DNA of 64,000 nt from JABLTI01 sp035528035 (GCA_035528035.1 DATKZI010000012.1:1-64000); one strand, 5' to 3'; numbered from the stretch's first letter, positions 7,778 through 16,288 are shown. The notes: generated from the letters alone by a model not told the origin. Numbers and translations are program-made.

Positions 7778-9169
7778 TTATCTCACTTTACCTCGAGTTA
7801 TTTTAGGAGGTTTCCCACCAGATTGCAATGCTGAAATATCTGGAATATTTGGCATTTTACCAGATCCTCTTCTTCCCAGACCTTTTTTCATTCCTTTCAT
7901 CATCTTCTTCATTTGATTGAATTGATTTAGAAGCTGTTTAACATCTTTAGTATCCGTTCCCGAACCTCGAGCAATACGTTGAACACGACTATGCTTAATT
8001 AAAGCAGGATCATCTAATTCATCAGCAGTCATCGATTCAAGCATACACATGAATTTCTTCATATTTTCTTCTGAGGTATCCTCTAATCCTGCAGGTAATC
8101 CTTGTGATAAACCTGGTAAGAAGGAGAGAATTTTAGAAAGTGAACCCATTTTTCCTATATTTTGCATTTGAGTATACATATCACGGAGGTTGAATTTCCC
8201 TGTCATGAAAGCTTTAGCTGTTTCCTCATCTGGGGTTATTTGTGCTGCTTTTACACTTTCAACAAGGGATTCAAGGTCACCCATATTTAATAATCGACCT
8301 ACAAAACCAGTTGGATCAAATCTCTCAAGATCATTTACTTTTTCTCCAACACCAATGAATTTTATTGGCGCTTTTGTTGCTGCACATGCACTTAATGCAC
8401 CACCACCTTTTGCGGAACCATCAAGTTTTGTTACAATTATACTGCCAATTTCTGTTGCTTCAGCAAAAGCTAAAGCTTGCTCATATGCTTGTTGTCCTAA
8501 AGTGCCATCCAAAACAAGAATGATCTCATCGGGTTTGATTTGCTTAGCGATACGGGACATCTCTTTTAACATACTTGCTTCTTCTTTATGTCGTCCAGCA
8601 GTGTCAACCAAAATTACTTCATGTGTTTTTTGGAAATTAAGAATTCCATCACGTGCTAATTTTATAGCATTTTTCTCTTTTGGATCACCAAAAACAGGAA
8701 CATTTATTTGTTCACCTAATTGTTGAAGTTGTTCAAAAGCACCAGGTCTATCTGAATCTGCACAAACCATAGCTGGTTTCATTCCTCTTTTATTCAACCA
8801 GTTCCCAATTTTACCAACTACAGTGGTTTTACCTGAACCTTGAATACCAACAAATAAGAGGACATTTACTTTTCCAGGTGTAACATTTAATTTTTGACCT
8901 TTCCCACCAAGGACTTTTACAAGCTCATCATGAACAATGGAAATGATATGCTTTTGACGTGGAATGCCTGGAGGTAAATCTTCTTTTAATGCTCTCTTTT
9001 CAACATAGTTAGTTAGCTCTAAAGCTATCTCAAGCTTTACATCAGCTTCTAATAATGCTTTTAATAAATCATTTTTCAATTCTTTTACGAGAGCAGCATC
9101 AACTGTTCCGGCTCCAGCTAGCTTTTTTAATGCTTTTGTAATTGATGAGCCTAATTTTCCAAGTACCAA
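7778..9169 (-). CDS. srp54: Signal recognition particle GTPase SRP54
   Basis: SRP54 binds 7S RNA and signal peptides and targets ribosomes to the membrane through FtsY. The 463 residues show the N domain, the G domain with P-loop GIQGSGKTT, DTAGR, TKLDG and GVGEKVNDLERFDP, and the Met-rich M domain with MKKMMKGMKKG near the C-terminus. I prefer TTG at 9169, giving the family-typical start MVLGKLGSS with GGTG just upstream, over TTG at 9181. It is divergent from rpo7, 291 bases apart; that gap shows only promoter-like AT runs. Confidence 0.96.
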   Translation of the reverse strand: MVLGKLGSSITKALKKLAGAGTVDAALVKELKNDLLKALLEADVKLEIALELTNYVEKRALKEDLPPGIPRQKHIISIVHDELVKVLGGKGQKLNVTPGKVNVLLFVGIQGSGKTTVVGKIGNWLNKRGMKPAMVCADSDRPGAFEQLQQLGEQINVPVFGDPKEKNAIKLARDGILNFQKTHEVILVDTAGRHKEEASMLKEMSRIAKQIKPDEIILVLDGTLGQQAYEQALAFAEATEIGSIIVTKLDGSAKGGGALSACAATKAPIKFIGVGEKVNDLERFDPTGFVGRLLNMGDLESLVESVKAAQITPDEETAKAFMTGKFNLRDMYTQMQNIGKMGSLSKILSFLPGLSQGLPAGLEDTSEENMKKFMCMLESMTADELDDPALIKHSRVQRIARGSGTDTKDVKQLLNQFNQMKKMMKGMKKGLGRRGSGKMPNIPDISALQSGGKPPKITRGKVR

Positions 9170-9412
9170 TTTATACACCAACTATTCTGTAAATACACAA
9201 GCTTGTAGAATTTCAATCTTGCTACTATTACTATGAGCATTTCTATTTAAGTTGACTGCGTTCATTACCTAAAAAAACCTTCGTATTTTTAGGATTATTA
9301 TTATTAAAGTCTCTCCTTTTGAAGTAAAATGTTTAAAAATAGTATAACAATAGTAAAAATGTTTATATTAAGCACTAAAATGATTGTGTGAGAAAATAAG
9401 AAGAAAAGCGAA

Positions 9413-9422
9413 GTTTTTAAAA
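9413..9422 (+). promoter_or_regulatory. TATA box of the rpo7 operon
   Basis: The sequence gtttttaaaa, preceded by purine-rich AAGCGAA (BRE-like), lies about 38 bases before the GTG start of rpo7. It probably drives rpo7-spt4-dephospho-CoA kinase-eS24-eS31. Confidence 0.5.
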
Positions 9423-9460
9423 GGCAAAACAGCTTTTGCGGATTTGGTTGTGATAAAGAA

Positions 9461-10144
9461 GTGTACTATGTTGCCGAAGTCAGGGATACCATTCGAGTTG
9501 TTCCAAATAGATTTGGTGAAGATTTAGAAGAAGTTGTTCTTGAGATATGCAGAGAAACTTTTGAAGGTACTATTAGCAAAGATTTAGGCTTCACCGTAGT
9601 TGTTATAGATCTCCTTGATATAGGACCAGGAAGACTAGTTCCGGGTGATGGCGCAGCTTTTTATGATGTTATATTTACTACTTTGAACTATTTACCTGAA
9701 GACAGAGAATTCGTTATAGGTGATGTCGTTGAAGTCACAGATTTTGGAGTCTTCCTTCGATTAGGATGTGTTGATGCGTTATGTCATGTTAGCCAAGTAT
9801 CTGATGATTTCTTTGCTTATGATTCAAAACGAGGAGCTCTAATTGGTAGAGAGAGCCAAAAGATCATAAGTGTTGGTGATCGTGTTCGTGCCAGGGTTAT
9901 CCTAGTAACTATTGGTAAATCACAAATTCGTGTTGGAGTAACAATGCGACAAGCTGGTTTAGGTGTTGAAAGCTGGGTTAAAGAGTGGAGAGAACAAGAC
10001 ACAAGTAAAAAAGCAACTCCAGTCAAAAAGAAGAGTACTACATCAGAAGAAAAAGTTTCAGCTGAAAAGAAAGATGATAGTACTAAAAAGAAGACAACAA
10101 CAACCACAACTAAGAAATCCTCTTCAGCGAAAAAATCCAATTAA
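9461..10144 (+). CDS. rpo7: RNA polymerase subunit Rpo7 (RpoE) with Lys/Thr-rich tail
   Basis: Archaeal counterpart of Rpb7; with Rpo4 it forms the stalk that binds nascent RNA. The tip domain (residues 1-80, with VRDTIRVVPNRFG and DIGPGRLVPGDGAAFYDV) and an S1/OB domain (VGDVVEVTDFGVFLRLGCVDALCH) are intact. From about residue 187 the family part ends and a ~40-residue tail of Lys, Thr, Ser and Glu follows, ending in poly-Thr and Lys. This extension is unusual and probably disordered. It starts the operon with spt4 20 bases downstream. GTG start at 9461. Confidence 0.95.
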   Translation: MYYVAEVRDTIRVVPNRFGEDLEEVVLEICRETFEGTISKDLGFTVVVIDLLDIGPGRLVPGDGAAFYDVIFTTLNYLPEDREFVIGDVVEVTDFGVFLRLGCVDALCHVSQVSDDFFAYDSKRGALIGRESQKIISVGDRVRARVILVTIGKSQIRVGVTMRQAGLGVESWVKEWREQDTSKKATPVKKKSTTSEEKVSAEKKDDSTKKKTTTTTTKKSSSAKKSN

Positions 10145-10164
10145 TCTAAAAATAGGTGTGTAAA

Positions 10165-10350
10165 ATGGCTAAAGCTTGTAAGACTTGTCATAGAATTGTT
10201 GAAGAAGGCAATCAATGCCCAAATTGTAAGACACATAATTTTTCGAAGGATTATTCAGGAGAAGTTCATATAATCGATCCAGAACACTCAATAATAGCTA
10301 AAAAACTTAATATTAAGAAACCTGGAGTTTATGCTTTAAGAGTTAGATAA
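10165..10350 (+). CDS. spt4: Transcription elongation factor Spt4 (RpoE'')
   Basis: A 61-residue zinc protein that pairs with the NGN domain of Spt5 and makes RNA polymerase processive. The zinc ligands are CKTC (residues 5-8) and CPNC (20-23); the C-terminus KKPGVYALRVR is typical. The ATG at 10165 is chosen over the in-frame GTG at 10156 because that GTG lies inside the likely ribosome site (AGGTG at 10153-10157), eight bases before the ATG. It lies between rpo7 and dephospho-CoA kinase in one operon. Confidence 0.95.
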   Translation: MAKACKTCHRIVEEGNQCPNCKTHNFSKDYSGEVHIIDPEHSIIAKKLNIKKPGVYALRVR

Positions 10351-10394
10351 CTCTTCCCTTTTTATCTAATATTGATTTTTGGTTGATCCTACAA

Positions 10395-10973
10395 ATGGAG
10401 CACTTTCAATTTAATGATCATATCTTAAAATTAATTCTTCCAGTAGAATTGCGTTCAGAAATGAAGGAGCCCATGGGAGAATTAATTACCATTAATCCTA
10501 CAAAAGAGCTAATTGAACGTATCAGAAAGCAAAATCCCCCACTAGTAGTGTTAGTAGGAGATTATTGTGTCAAAGATGCGATAAAAAATGGTTTAATTCC
10601 AGATATTTCTATTATAGATGGAAAGAATTTACGAAAATCATTTAAAAAAATCTCAATTAATAACGCAAAAGTAATAAAGAGGAAAAATCCCCCAGCAACT
10701 ATAACTATCAAAACTTGGCAAACAATTAAAGAATTGGTTAGTGAACAACTAGCACAACAATTAACAAATAAATCAAAAGAACCAATAGTTCTTTTAATTG
10801 ATGGCGAAGAAGATTTGCTTGTTTTGCCAATAACTCTGGAAGCACCAGAAAAATCCTTCATTGTCTATGGACAACCACATGAAGGAATTGTGATAATAAA
10901 TGTAACAGCAAACGTAAAGTTAAAATTCACAAAACTCATCGAACGAATGCAGGTCGAGAGAAATGAAAATTAA
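10395..10973 (+). CDS. GTP-dependent dephospho-CoA kinase (DUF359)
   Basis: Archaeal last step of coenzyme A synthesis: phosphorylation of dephospho-CoA with GTP, unrelated to bacterial CoaE. Family marks are VVLVGDYCVKDAIKNGLIPDI near residues 48-68, a following D-G motif (SIIDGK), LIDGEEDLLVLP near 133-144 and VVYGQP-like FIVYGQPHEGIVII. ATG at 10395 is preferred over TTG at 10383 because GGTTGATC at 10381-10388 can act as ribosome site for it. It overlaps the eS24 start by 11 bases, which implies translational coupling; this gene order is common in archaea. Confidence 0.9.
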   Translation: MEHFQFNDHILKLILPVELRSEMKEPMGELITINPTKELIERIRKQNPPLVVLVGDYCVKDAIKNGLIPDISIIDGKNLRKSFKKISINNAKVIKRKNPPATITIKTWQTIKELVSEQLAQQLTNKSKEPIVLLIDGEEDLLVLPITLEAPEKSFIVYGQPHEGIVIINVTANVKLKFTKLIERMQVERNEN

Positions 10974-11256
10974 GATACTAGAAAAAAATACTAATAATTT
11001 ATTGGATAGACTAGAAGTAATCTTCGAAGTCGAAGCTGAAGCTGAAACACCAAAAAGACTTGATGTGAAATCTAAATTAGCAGCACTAATAAATCATGAT
11101 GAAAACTTGTTGATAATTAAAGCCATTCACCAAGAAAGAGGTATGAAGTTGAGTAAGGGTACAGCTCATGCTTATAAAACAGAAGAAGATTTGAAACGTG
11201 TTGAACACGAGTATTTAATTAAACGTAATACTCCTCCAGCTGAAAAAAAGGAATAA
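10963..11256 (+). CDS. rps24e: Ribosomal protein eS24
   Basis: Small-subunit ribosomal protein of archaea and eukaryotes, 97 residues. Typical parts are LLDRLEVIFEVEAEAETPKR, the DVKSKLAALINHDENLLIIKAIHQERG region, and KGTAHAYKTEEDLKRVEHEYLIKRN. Its ATG lies inside the dephospho-CoA kinase frame; eS31 starts 24 bases downstream. Confidence 0.96.
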   Translation: MKIKILEKNTNNLLDRLEVIFEVEAEAETPKRLDVKSKLAALINHDENLLIIKAIHQERGMKLSKGTAHAYKTEEDLKRVEHEYLIKRNTPPAEKKE

Positions 11257-11280
11257 TAAAGTAATTAGAGGTTAAATGAA

Positions 11281-11475
11281 ATGTCAAAAAGCAAAGGCAA
11301 AAGCAAAGAACCAAAAACCCAACAAGTATGGAAATATTACCAAGTAGAAAAAACAGGAATAAAAAGAATAAGAAAAGAATGTCCACGATGTAAAGGATCA
11401 TTTTTAGCTGAGCATAAAGATAGACGTCATTGTGGTACATGTGGTTATACTGAATTTAAAACAAAAGGGACTTGA
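11281..11475 (+). CDS. rps27ae: Ribosomal protein eS31 (S27ae)
   Basis: Zinc-binding small-subunit protein of 64 residues; in eukaryotes it is made as a ubiquitin fusion, in archaea alone. The basic N-terminus (SKSKGKSKEPK) precedes WKYYQVE and the zinc knuckle CPRCKGSF ... HCGTCGYTEF with four cysteines. It is last in the rpo7 operon and is followed by a clear hairpin at 11503. Confidence 0.95.
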   Translation: MSKSKGKSKEPKTQQVWKYYQVEKTGIKRIRKECPRCKGSFLAEHKDRRHCGTCGYTEFKTKGT

Positions 11476-11502
11476 TTTATTCAAATCCTTCTTCTATATA
11501 CC

Positions 11503-11524
11503 CTGAGCTACAACAATAGCTCAG
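11503..11524 (+). terminator. Hairpin terminator of the rpo7-eS31 operon
   Basis: An 8-bp perfect stem (CTGAGCTA with TAGCTCAG) and a 6-base loop, followed by a T-rich stretch at 11530-11546, just after eS31 and before the separate bud32 gene. Confidence 0.65.
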
Positions 11525-11602
11525 TAAAGTATTTCCTTTTGTTTTTAAACAATAAATTCTTTTAATATATGATTAAATAATAGTAGATTAAGGTGAAAAT
11601 TT

Positions 11603-12238
11603 GTGAGGAATATCGACTTTCGAGGAGCTGAATCTAAACTTTATCTAGAAGATTGGTTAGATTTACCTGCTATATTTAAAGTCCGTATACCAAAAACCTA
11701 TCGAATAAAAGAATTAGATTTCCAATTTAGAAAACAACGTACTATTCATGAAGCACGACTTCTTAGCAAAGCAAAAGATGTAGGAGTAAGAGTACCAATA
11801 ATTTATGAAATTGATATTCAAAATACTACTTTGGTTTTGGAATACCTCGAAGGTGAAATTTTGAAAACTTTATTGCCAAAACTTGACGAAGAAACTTGTT
11901 TTGATATTAGCGAAAAAATTGGTTATTATATTGGATTATTACATAAAAATGGAATTATTCATGGTGACTTAACTACCTCCAATATTATTAGTTTAAAGAA
12001 TCAAAACCAAATAGCCTTTATTGATTTTGGTTTGGGTTACATTTCAGATAGACTTGAAGATATTGGTATAGATATTTATCTTTTAGAGAGAGCAATAAAA
12101 AGTACTCATAATGAGCTTTTTGATGTAATGTGGGAAGCTATTCTCATGGGATATAAGCAGGAATCACCTTTTGGCAATGTAATTGAATCAAAAATTGAAG
12201 AAATTATTTCTCGAGGAAGATATTCTGATAGGGTGTAA
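11603..12238 (+). CDS. bud32: Bud32, KEOPS complex kinase/ATPase
   Basis: Small atypical protein kinase (211 residues) of the KEOPS complex, which with Kae1 makes t6A37 in ANN-decoding tRNAs. It keeps RGAESKLYL at the N-terminus, the lysine in IFKVRIPKTYR, the RTIHEARLL helix, catalytic loop IIHGDLTTSNII near residues 118-129 and DFG in AFIDFGLGY. The C-terminus YSDRV carries the Arg typical of the family. Kae1 is not fused or adjacent here. GTG start at 11603 after AAGGTGAAAA. Confidence 0.94.
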   Translation: MRNIDFRGAESKLYLEDWLDLPAIFKVRIPKTYRIKELDFQFRKQRTIHEARLLSKAKDVGVRVPIIYEIDIQNTTLVLEYLEGEILKTLLPKLDEETCFDISEKIGYYIGLLHKNGIIHGDLTTSNIISLKNQNQIAFIDFGLGYISDRLEDIGIDIYLLERAIKSTHNELFDVMWEAILMGYKQESPFGNVIESKIEEIISRGRYSDRV

Positions 12239-12248
12239 TTCCATTGAT

Positions 12249-12968
12249 TTAAAGATAATAACGCCTATGAACAGCAACGACCATACCCCAACCTAGAAGC
12301 GTATCAATATCATCCGCGAGTATTGTTAATTGAAAACCTACTTTCCTTGTAATTTTGAATAGAACATTTTCACTATTAGCATCAGCAACAATTGTGAATT
12401 CTCTCGCAGTTTGAGTAACTGTTTGTTTATCATTTGGATTTCTTATAGCTATTAATCTGCTTTCAGAATCAAAAATCTGCCAGGTATCCGAATTAGCAAT
12501 ATGTTTTATTTCTCCCAATAAATGACGACCATAATTATAAATCTTCCAAGTAGCATCAGCATCTTTTATATCATTTAATGTTCGTCCGTCCATTGAAGCA
12601 ACTATACGATTAATATCATTAAAGAAATAATATCTAATATCATAGTCTTTTTTGTTAATGTATTTAGAAAGATCTCTTCGTTCACAAGAACCAATTTTGG
12701 AATCAAGCTCATTATTTATGATATAGGCATATTTTTGAGCATTAAAATTATAGGTTTTTAATTTAAAAATAGGTAATATCTTCACTTCTGAAATATTAGC
12801 TTCTGTTTGGAAACGCAAACATTTAGAACAGAAATAATCATTATATAATTTCATATATTCAGCTGTTTTAGCACAAAATTTACATGAGATTTTTTTACTT
12901 TTAGGACTTGGTTGGGGAGTCAAAAGAATTATCTCCAAGTATTTTAAGTGTAAATTAGTGAAACTCAT
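12249..12968 (-). CDS. Zinc-ribbon protein with LURP/scramblase-like beta-barrel domain
   Basis: The N-terminus has a CxxC...CxxC zinc ribbon (CKFC near residue 28 and CSKC near 46). From about residue 70 the rest is a series of beta-strands with recurring features such as WKIYNYGRHLLGEI, WQIFDSESRLIAI, FTIVAD...VLFKITRK and a hydrophobic final stretch LLGWGMVVAVHRRYY. This pattern resembles the tubby-like LURP-one-related/phospholipid scramblase barrel, where a central hydrophobic helix fills the barrel. The assignment is by eye and uncertain. An alternative start is TTG at 12923, which has GGAG nine bases upstream and would drop 15 residues. Convergent with bud32. Confidence 0.5.
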   Translation of the reverse strand: MSFTNLHLKYLEIILLTPQPSPKSKKISCKFCAKTAEYMKLYNDYFCSKCLRFQTEANISEVKILPIFKLKTYNFNAQKYAYIINNELDSKIGSCERRDLSKYINKKDYDIRYYFFNDINRIVASMDGRTLNDIKDADATWKIYNYGRHLLGEIKHIANSDTWQIFDSESRLIAIRNPNDKQTVTQTAREFTIVADANSENVLFKITRKVGFQLTILADDIDTLLGWGMVVAVHRRYYL

Positions 12969-13120
12969 TAATAAAATAATGGTAATTAAAATATGATTTA
13001 TTTTTAAAGACTAAAATATTTAGAAATAATAATTATGGAAATAATCTTTATAGAAACAACTTTTTTAAAGTGATAATTAAACATCTTGTATAACTTATAA
13101 GTAATTTGAGGAAAAACCAA

Positions 13121-13471
13121 ATGAGTACTGATGACAACTACGATGACGAATTCGATGATGAAGAAGAAGAATGGGAGTACTTTGAAGAAGAAGAAAAAGA
13201 ATCATTACGTGATCGTGTATCTATAAAAGATATTCTAAAATTAATTGGATTGTTTATATTCTTTACATTATTCTTCCTATACTTTAGATACTGGAATGTT
13301 TTCGCTAATTGGTTAACATTTGGTGCTGAAGATATTGATATTGGAAATTCTAGATTAATTTACTTTACATTAGTTATGTTCCCTGTAGCAGCAGCTGTTT
13401 TTATTGCCGGATTGGTTAGTGTATCAAAAACATTCTTTATTTCACAAAAACAAAGCACAGCTAAGGAATAA
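13121..13471 (+). CDS. Small membrane protein with acidic N-terminus
   Basis: Unknown family, 116 residues. The first ~35 residues are almost wholly Asp, Glu and Tyr, followed by two hydrophobic segments (ILKLIGLFIFFTLFFLYF near 45-62 and YFTLVMFPVAAAVFIAGLV near 83-101) that should span the membrane, leaving both ends on the same side. The polyacidic tail could bind cations or basic proteins. ATG at 13121 with GAGG at 13108-13111 is preferred over TTG at 13106. Monocistronic. Confidence 0.6.
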   Translation: MSTDDNYDDEFDDEEEEWEYFEEEEKESLRDRVSIKDILKLIGLFIFFTLFFLYFRYWNVFANWLTFGAEDIDIGNSRLIYFTLVMFPVAAAVFIAGLVSVSKTFFISQKQSTAKE

Positions 13472-13489
13472 CTAAAAAATGAGAAAGAA

Positions 13490-13506
13490 AGGAGATTTTT
13501 TCTCCT
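13490..13506. terminator. Hairpin between convergent genes
   Basis: Six-bp stem AGGAGA/TCTCCT with a 5-T loop, lying between the membrane protein (plus) and the HEAT-like gene (minus). It is short and may work in both directions. Confidence 0.4.
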
Positions 13507-13522
13507 AAATCTATTTTATACA

Positions 13523-14029
13523 CTATTCAGTTTTCTTTAATACTTCTTCTACAACCCAAGGCCAATAAGCTTCTAAAGCGGTTTCTCCCCAGTTAAAACC
13601 ATTGTTTCGTAATAAATTACGGACATAAACACCTATACCACCTTTGTTTTCGTGCCCCCATAAGCTTCCTTCTGTTTGTATTATTTGTTTGACTTTTTTA
13701 ATAAAAACTGGCTCTAAATTAGAAGCTAAAAAGAATACTGCTTCATCCCAAGATTTTTTGGTGATTTTCTTTCCATCATCTTTGGGTAATTTTAATTTTA
13801 TTTGTGTTTTAATAACGTCATCAGCAAGATTTGTTCCTATTTTTGTTAAAGCACTATATAGTGATTGACGCATTTTAGGACTATCATCTAATTTTATAAG
13901 TTCAGTTAATGGTTCAACAAAACGGTCATCGCCTTTTTCACCAATAAAATTAAACAATTCTTCACGTTCTTTTTGATCCTTGCGATTGAGAATTTGCTCG
14001 ATCATTTTTGTGTATTCAAAATCACTCAT
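13523..14029 (-). CDS. HEAT-like repeat protein (168 aa)
   Basis: All-helical protein. Residues 15-70 (LNRKDQKEREELFNFIGEKG then FVEPLTELIKLDDSPKMRQSLYSALTKIG) read as one or two HEAT-type helix pairs with the usual Asp and Arg positions. The C-terminal half (SLWGHENKGGIGVYVRNLLRNNGFNWGE ... YWPWVVEEVLKK) is distinct and Trp-rich; I do not recognise it. Probably a cytosolic binding protein. ATG at 14029. Confidence 0.6.
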   Translation of the reverse strand: MSDFEYTKMIEQILNRKDQKEREELFNFIGEKGDDRFVEPLTELIKLDDSPKMRQSLYSALTKIGTNLADDVIKTQIKLKLPKDDGKKITKKSWDEAVFFLASNLEPVFIKKVKQIIQTEGSLWGHENKGGIGVYVRNLLRNNGFNWGETALEAYWPWVVEEVLKKTE

Positions 14030-14146
14030 TATAACCCTACCTTATTATTGTCGGCGGAATAATTAATAATAAACTAATAGTATTTCTAATATAAAATGTT
14101 TTCATCTAAATTAAATAAAAATAGGTAGGAAAACTATTTTAAAAGC

Positions 14147-14833
14147 TTACAATTTTGGAGGACGATTTCTAACATCCTTCATAACTGCACCGAGCATTTT
14201 AGTGTTATTAAAAATAGCGTCTTTAAGATCAGCCCCGTCCATAATAGCACCAGAAAGATCAGCATTTTCAAGATTTGTTTTTATTAAACGAGCTTCTTTT
14301 AAAAGAGCATTTTTTAGAATAGCTCCTGTTAAATTGACTTCACGAAGTGAAGCAAATTGTAAATTGCAATAAGTAAAATCAGCACCACTAAAATCACTAT
14401 AATCTAAATGGGCTAAGGCTAATTTGGAACCATTAAATTTCGATCCTGAAGCTTTTACTTCGTATAAACTAGCATTTCCCAAATCACATTTGATAAATAT
14501 TGTTCGTTCTAGTATAGCATCATCAAGGATTGCATCAGGGAGTAGTGCTTCAGTAAAATCAGCTTCTGTCAAGTTAGTTTTTGAAAGATTAGCTTCCTCA
14601 AATTTAGCTTTTTTCAAGGATGCTTTTACCAAACTTGCACCTTCTAAAATTGCAGCGTCAAGTGTTGCCCCATCTAAAATGCATCCATCTAAGATTGCAC
14701 CAGTAAGATCTGTATCAAAGAAGTCAACATTTGATAAATCAGCATTAGATAGATTGACCCCTTCTAAACTAGCTGAACAAAAAGCATGAGGATCTTCAGC
14801 AAGCTTAGCTAAAATTTCTTCCTTTGTTGACAT
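14147..14833 (-). CDS. Pentapeptide-repeat protein
   Basis: Most of the 228 residues follow the A(D/N)LxX pentapeptide rule, for example SNADLSNVDF, KTNLTEADFT and ENADLSGAIM, giving roughly 35 repeats that should form a right-handed quadrilateral beta-helix. Some such proteins mimic DNA and protect gyrase, but most have no known role and nothing here points to one. The N-terminal helix (STKEEILAKLAEDPHAF) caps the coil. ATG at 14833 has GGGGAT eight bases before it and is preferred over TTG at 14872. Confidence 0.85.
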   Translation of the reverse strand: MSTKEEILAKLAEDPHAFCSASLEGVNLSNADLSNVDFFDTDLTGAILDGCILDGATLDAAILEGASLVKASLKKAKFEEANLSKTNLTEADFTEALLPDAILDDAILERTIFIKCDLGNASLYEVKASGSKFNGSKLALAHLDYSDFSGADFTYCNLQFASLREVNLTGAILKNALLKEARLIKTNLENADLSGAIMDGADLKDAIFNNTKMLGAVMKDVRNRPPKL

Positions 14834-15007
14834 AGACTGTATCCCCAAGTTACTAGAATCAAAAAACGACAATCATCTATAATAACTTTGTTTGTGGTCT
14901 GAGTTTATTGTTTTAAAAAGAAAATTTGGGAAAGATAATTTGAATTGCACACTAATCTCGTAAAAATTAGGTTCTGCAATGAAAACTTTATTGGAGTGCG
15001 TATATAA

Positions 15008-15775
15008 TTGGTAGGAAAAGAAATTTCAAATGAAAAACCTATTCTGGCAGATGAGGATATCAAAAAATTAATCAGATTTAAATTAGAAAAGAAGATTGCT
15101 CAGCTACCATATGGTTTTTGGCGATGTGAAAAAGGTAAAGAGCATTCCAAGGTAGCTATTCGATATTTAGTAGAGGAACACTTGAATTTAAAATTAGATG
15201 ATGTACCAAAATATATTTCAGCGAAAACTTTCCATGAAGCAGGATTATTCCGTATTTTAGTTGAATTTTTTGATTCATCATATTTTAAAGCATTGGATTA
15301 CGCTTATCCTGGGCAATTTAAGCCTTGGCAATTTTCAAAAGGTATGACAGGTATATGGGATGGAGAAATTGGTGTTAAGAGATCATTAGAAGCAATAAAT
15401 TACATAATAAAAAGATTGAATGTTGCAGAAGACGATATCCCAAAGAAAATCACTTATCAAGTTTTCAAAGATTTTAGTTTAGGGGGTATGTTGCAAATGC
15501 TTTATAATAGTTCGCCTTATCAAGCAATTAATGCTCTATATCCAAATAAATTCAAACCATGGGAATTTAGTGTGAAAAATTTTTGGAAAAATGTTGATAT
15601 TAAAACCGCACAAGAAGCTACAAAATGGTTAGTAGAAGAGAAATTAAAGCTAACAGCTGAAAAATTAATAAAAGTACGTCGAAAGCATTTTCTGGAATTT
15701 AATCTAGGACAAATGTTAAAAAAATTCTACCAAAACTCACATTTAACAGCTTTGGAAGATGTATATGAATATTAA
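15008..15775 (+). CDS. Protein with three tandem ~70-residue aromatic-rich repeats
   Basis: I do not recognise a named family. A unit of about 70 residues repeats, with the features SP/S.YxAL..xYPxxFKPWxF, then xxxW, a helix with A..YL(V/I)EExL, a stretch xxxDDIPKxI or similar, and a glycine-containing helix (FSLGGMLQMLY, FNLGQMLKKFY, AGLFRILVEFF). The best copies of the junction are YPGQFKPWQF and YPNKFKPWEF. Repeats of this kind can be compact helical DNA- or protein-binding modules. No signal peptide or membrane segment. TTG start at 15008. Single gene with about 90 bases before the Trm112-like gene. Confidence 0.6.
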   Translation: MVGKEISNEKPILADEDIKKLIRFKLEKKIAQLPYGFWRCEKGKEHSKVAIRYLVEEHLNLKLDDVPKYISAKTFHEAGLFRILVEFFDSSYFKALDYAYPGQFKPWQFSKGMTGIWDGEIGVKRSLEAINYIIKRLNVAEDDIPKKITYQVFKDFSLGGMLQMLYNSSPYQAINALYPNKFKPWEFSVKNFWKNVDIKTAQEATKWLVEEKLKLTAEKLIKVRRKHFLEFNLGQMLKKFYQNSHLTALEDVYEY

Positions 15776-15868
15776 TAGCTAAAAACTAATATTTTTTGAT
15801 GATACAAAAGCTTTCAAATACCATTGATAGTATAATTTTTACTAGAGAATATTGGAGATAAAAGCAAA

Positions 15869-16288
15869 TTGAAACAAAGACTGCTTGATATTCTTGTTTG
15901 CCCTTATGATAAGAATTGGCCGCTTATGCTTCATACCTTTGAAGAACGAGATATAGAAAATGCAAAACTTCCATCTAAGGATGAAAATACAAACGTTGTG
16001 TGTAGATTTTATTGTGCAAAGAAGAAGATCAAATTGGTTGAGGAAAAACCTGATGGCAACCAGGTGTTACTAGGAAATATAAAACAAATAAATTATGAAA
16101 AAGATTGCCGTGAATGCCTTTCACATGAGGTTACAGCTGGCGTTATAGAATGTTTAAAATGTAAAAATTATTATCCAATAATTGATGAAATACCAATGAT
16201 GTTGAAGACTGAATTACGTAATGAAGATATCGAAAGAGATTTTACAGAAAAATGGGCGGAAAAAATCAAAGAAATGCTCCAAAAGTAA
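15869..16288 (+). CDS. Trm112-like zinc protein with a long insert
   Basis: Trm112 is a small zinc-binding activator that stabilises several methyltransferases acting on rRNA, tRNA and release factors. The start (MKQRLLDILVCPYDK) and the later part (GVIECLKCKNYYPIIDEIPMMLK) match both halves of the family. Between them lie about 80 residues with three more cysteines, roughly doubling the usual archaeal length of about 60. Eukaryotic Trm112 also has an insert here. TTG start at 15869. The next gene begins eight bases after the stop, so these two and probably the small GTPase form an operon. Confidence 0.7.
   Translation: MKQRLLDILVCPYDKNWPLMLHTFEERDIENAKLPSKDENTNVVCRFYCAKKKIKLVEEKPDGNQVLLGNIKQINYEKDCRECLSHEVTAGVIECLKCKNYYPIIDEIPMMLKTELRNEDIERDFTEKWAEKIKEMLQK

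Noticed and set aside
8190..8726. 178-residue plus-strand open frame
   Set aside because: It lies wholly inside srp54 on the other strand and its composition mirrors the srp54 codons; no family match.
10156..10164. GTG start for spt4 adding three residues
   Set aside because: The GTG is part of the probable ribosome site and the ATG at 10165 gives the usual N-terminus.
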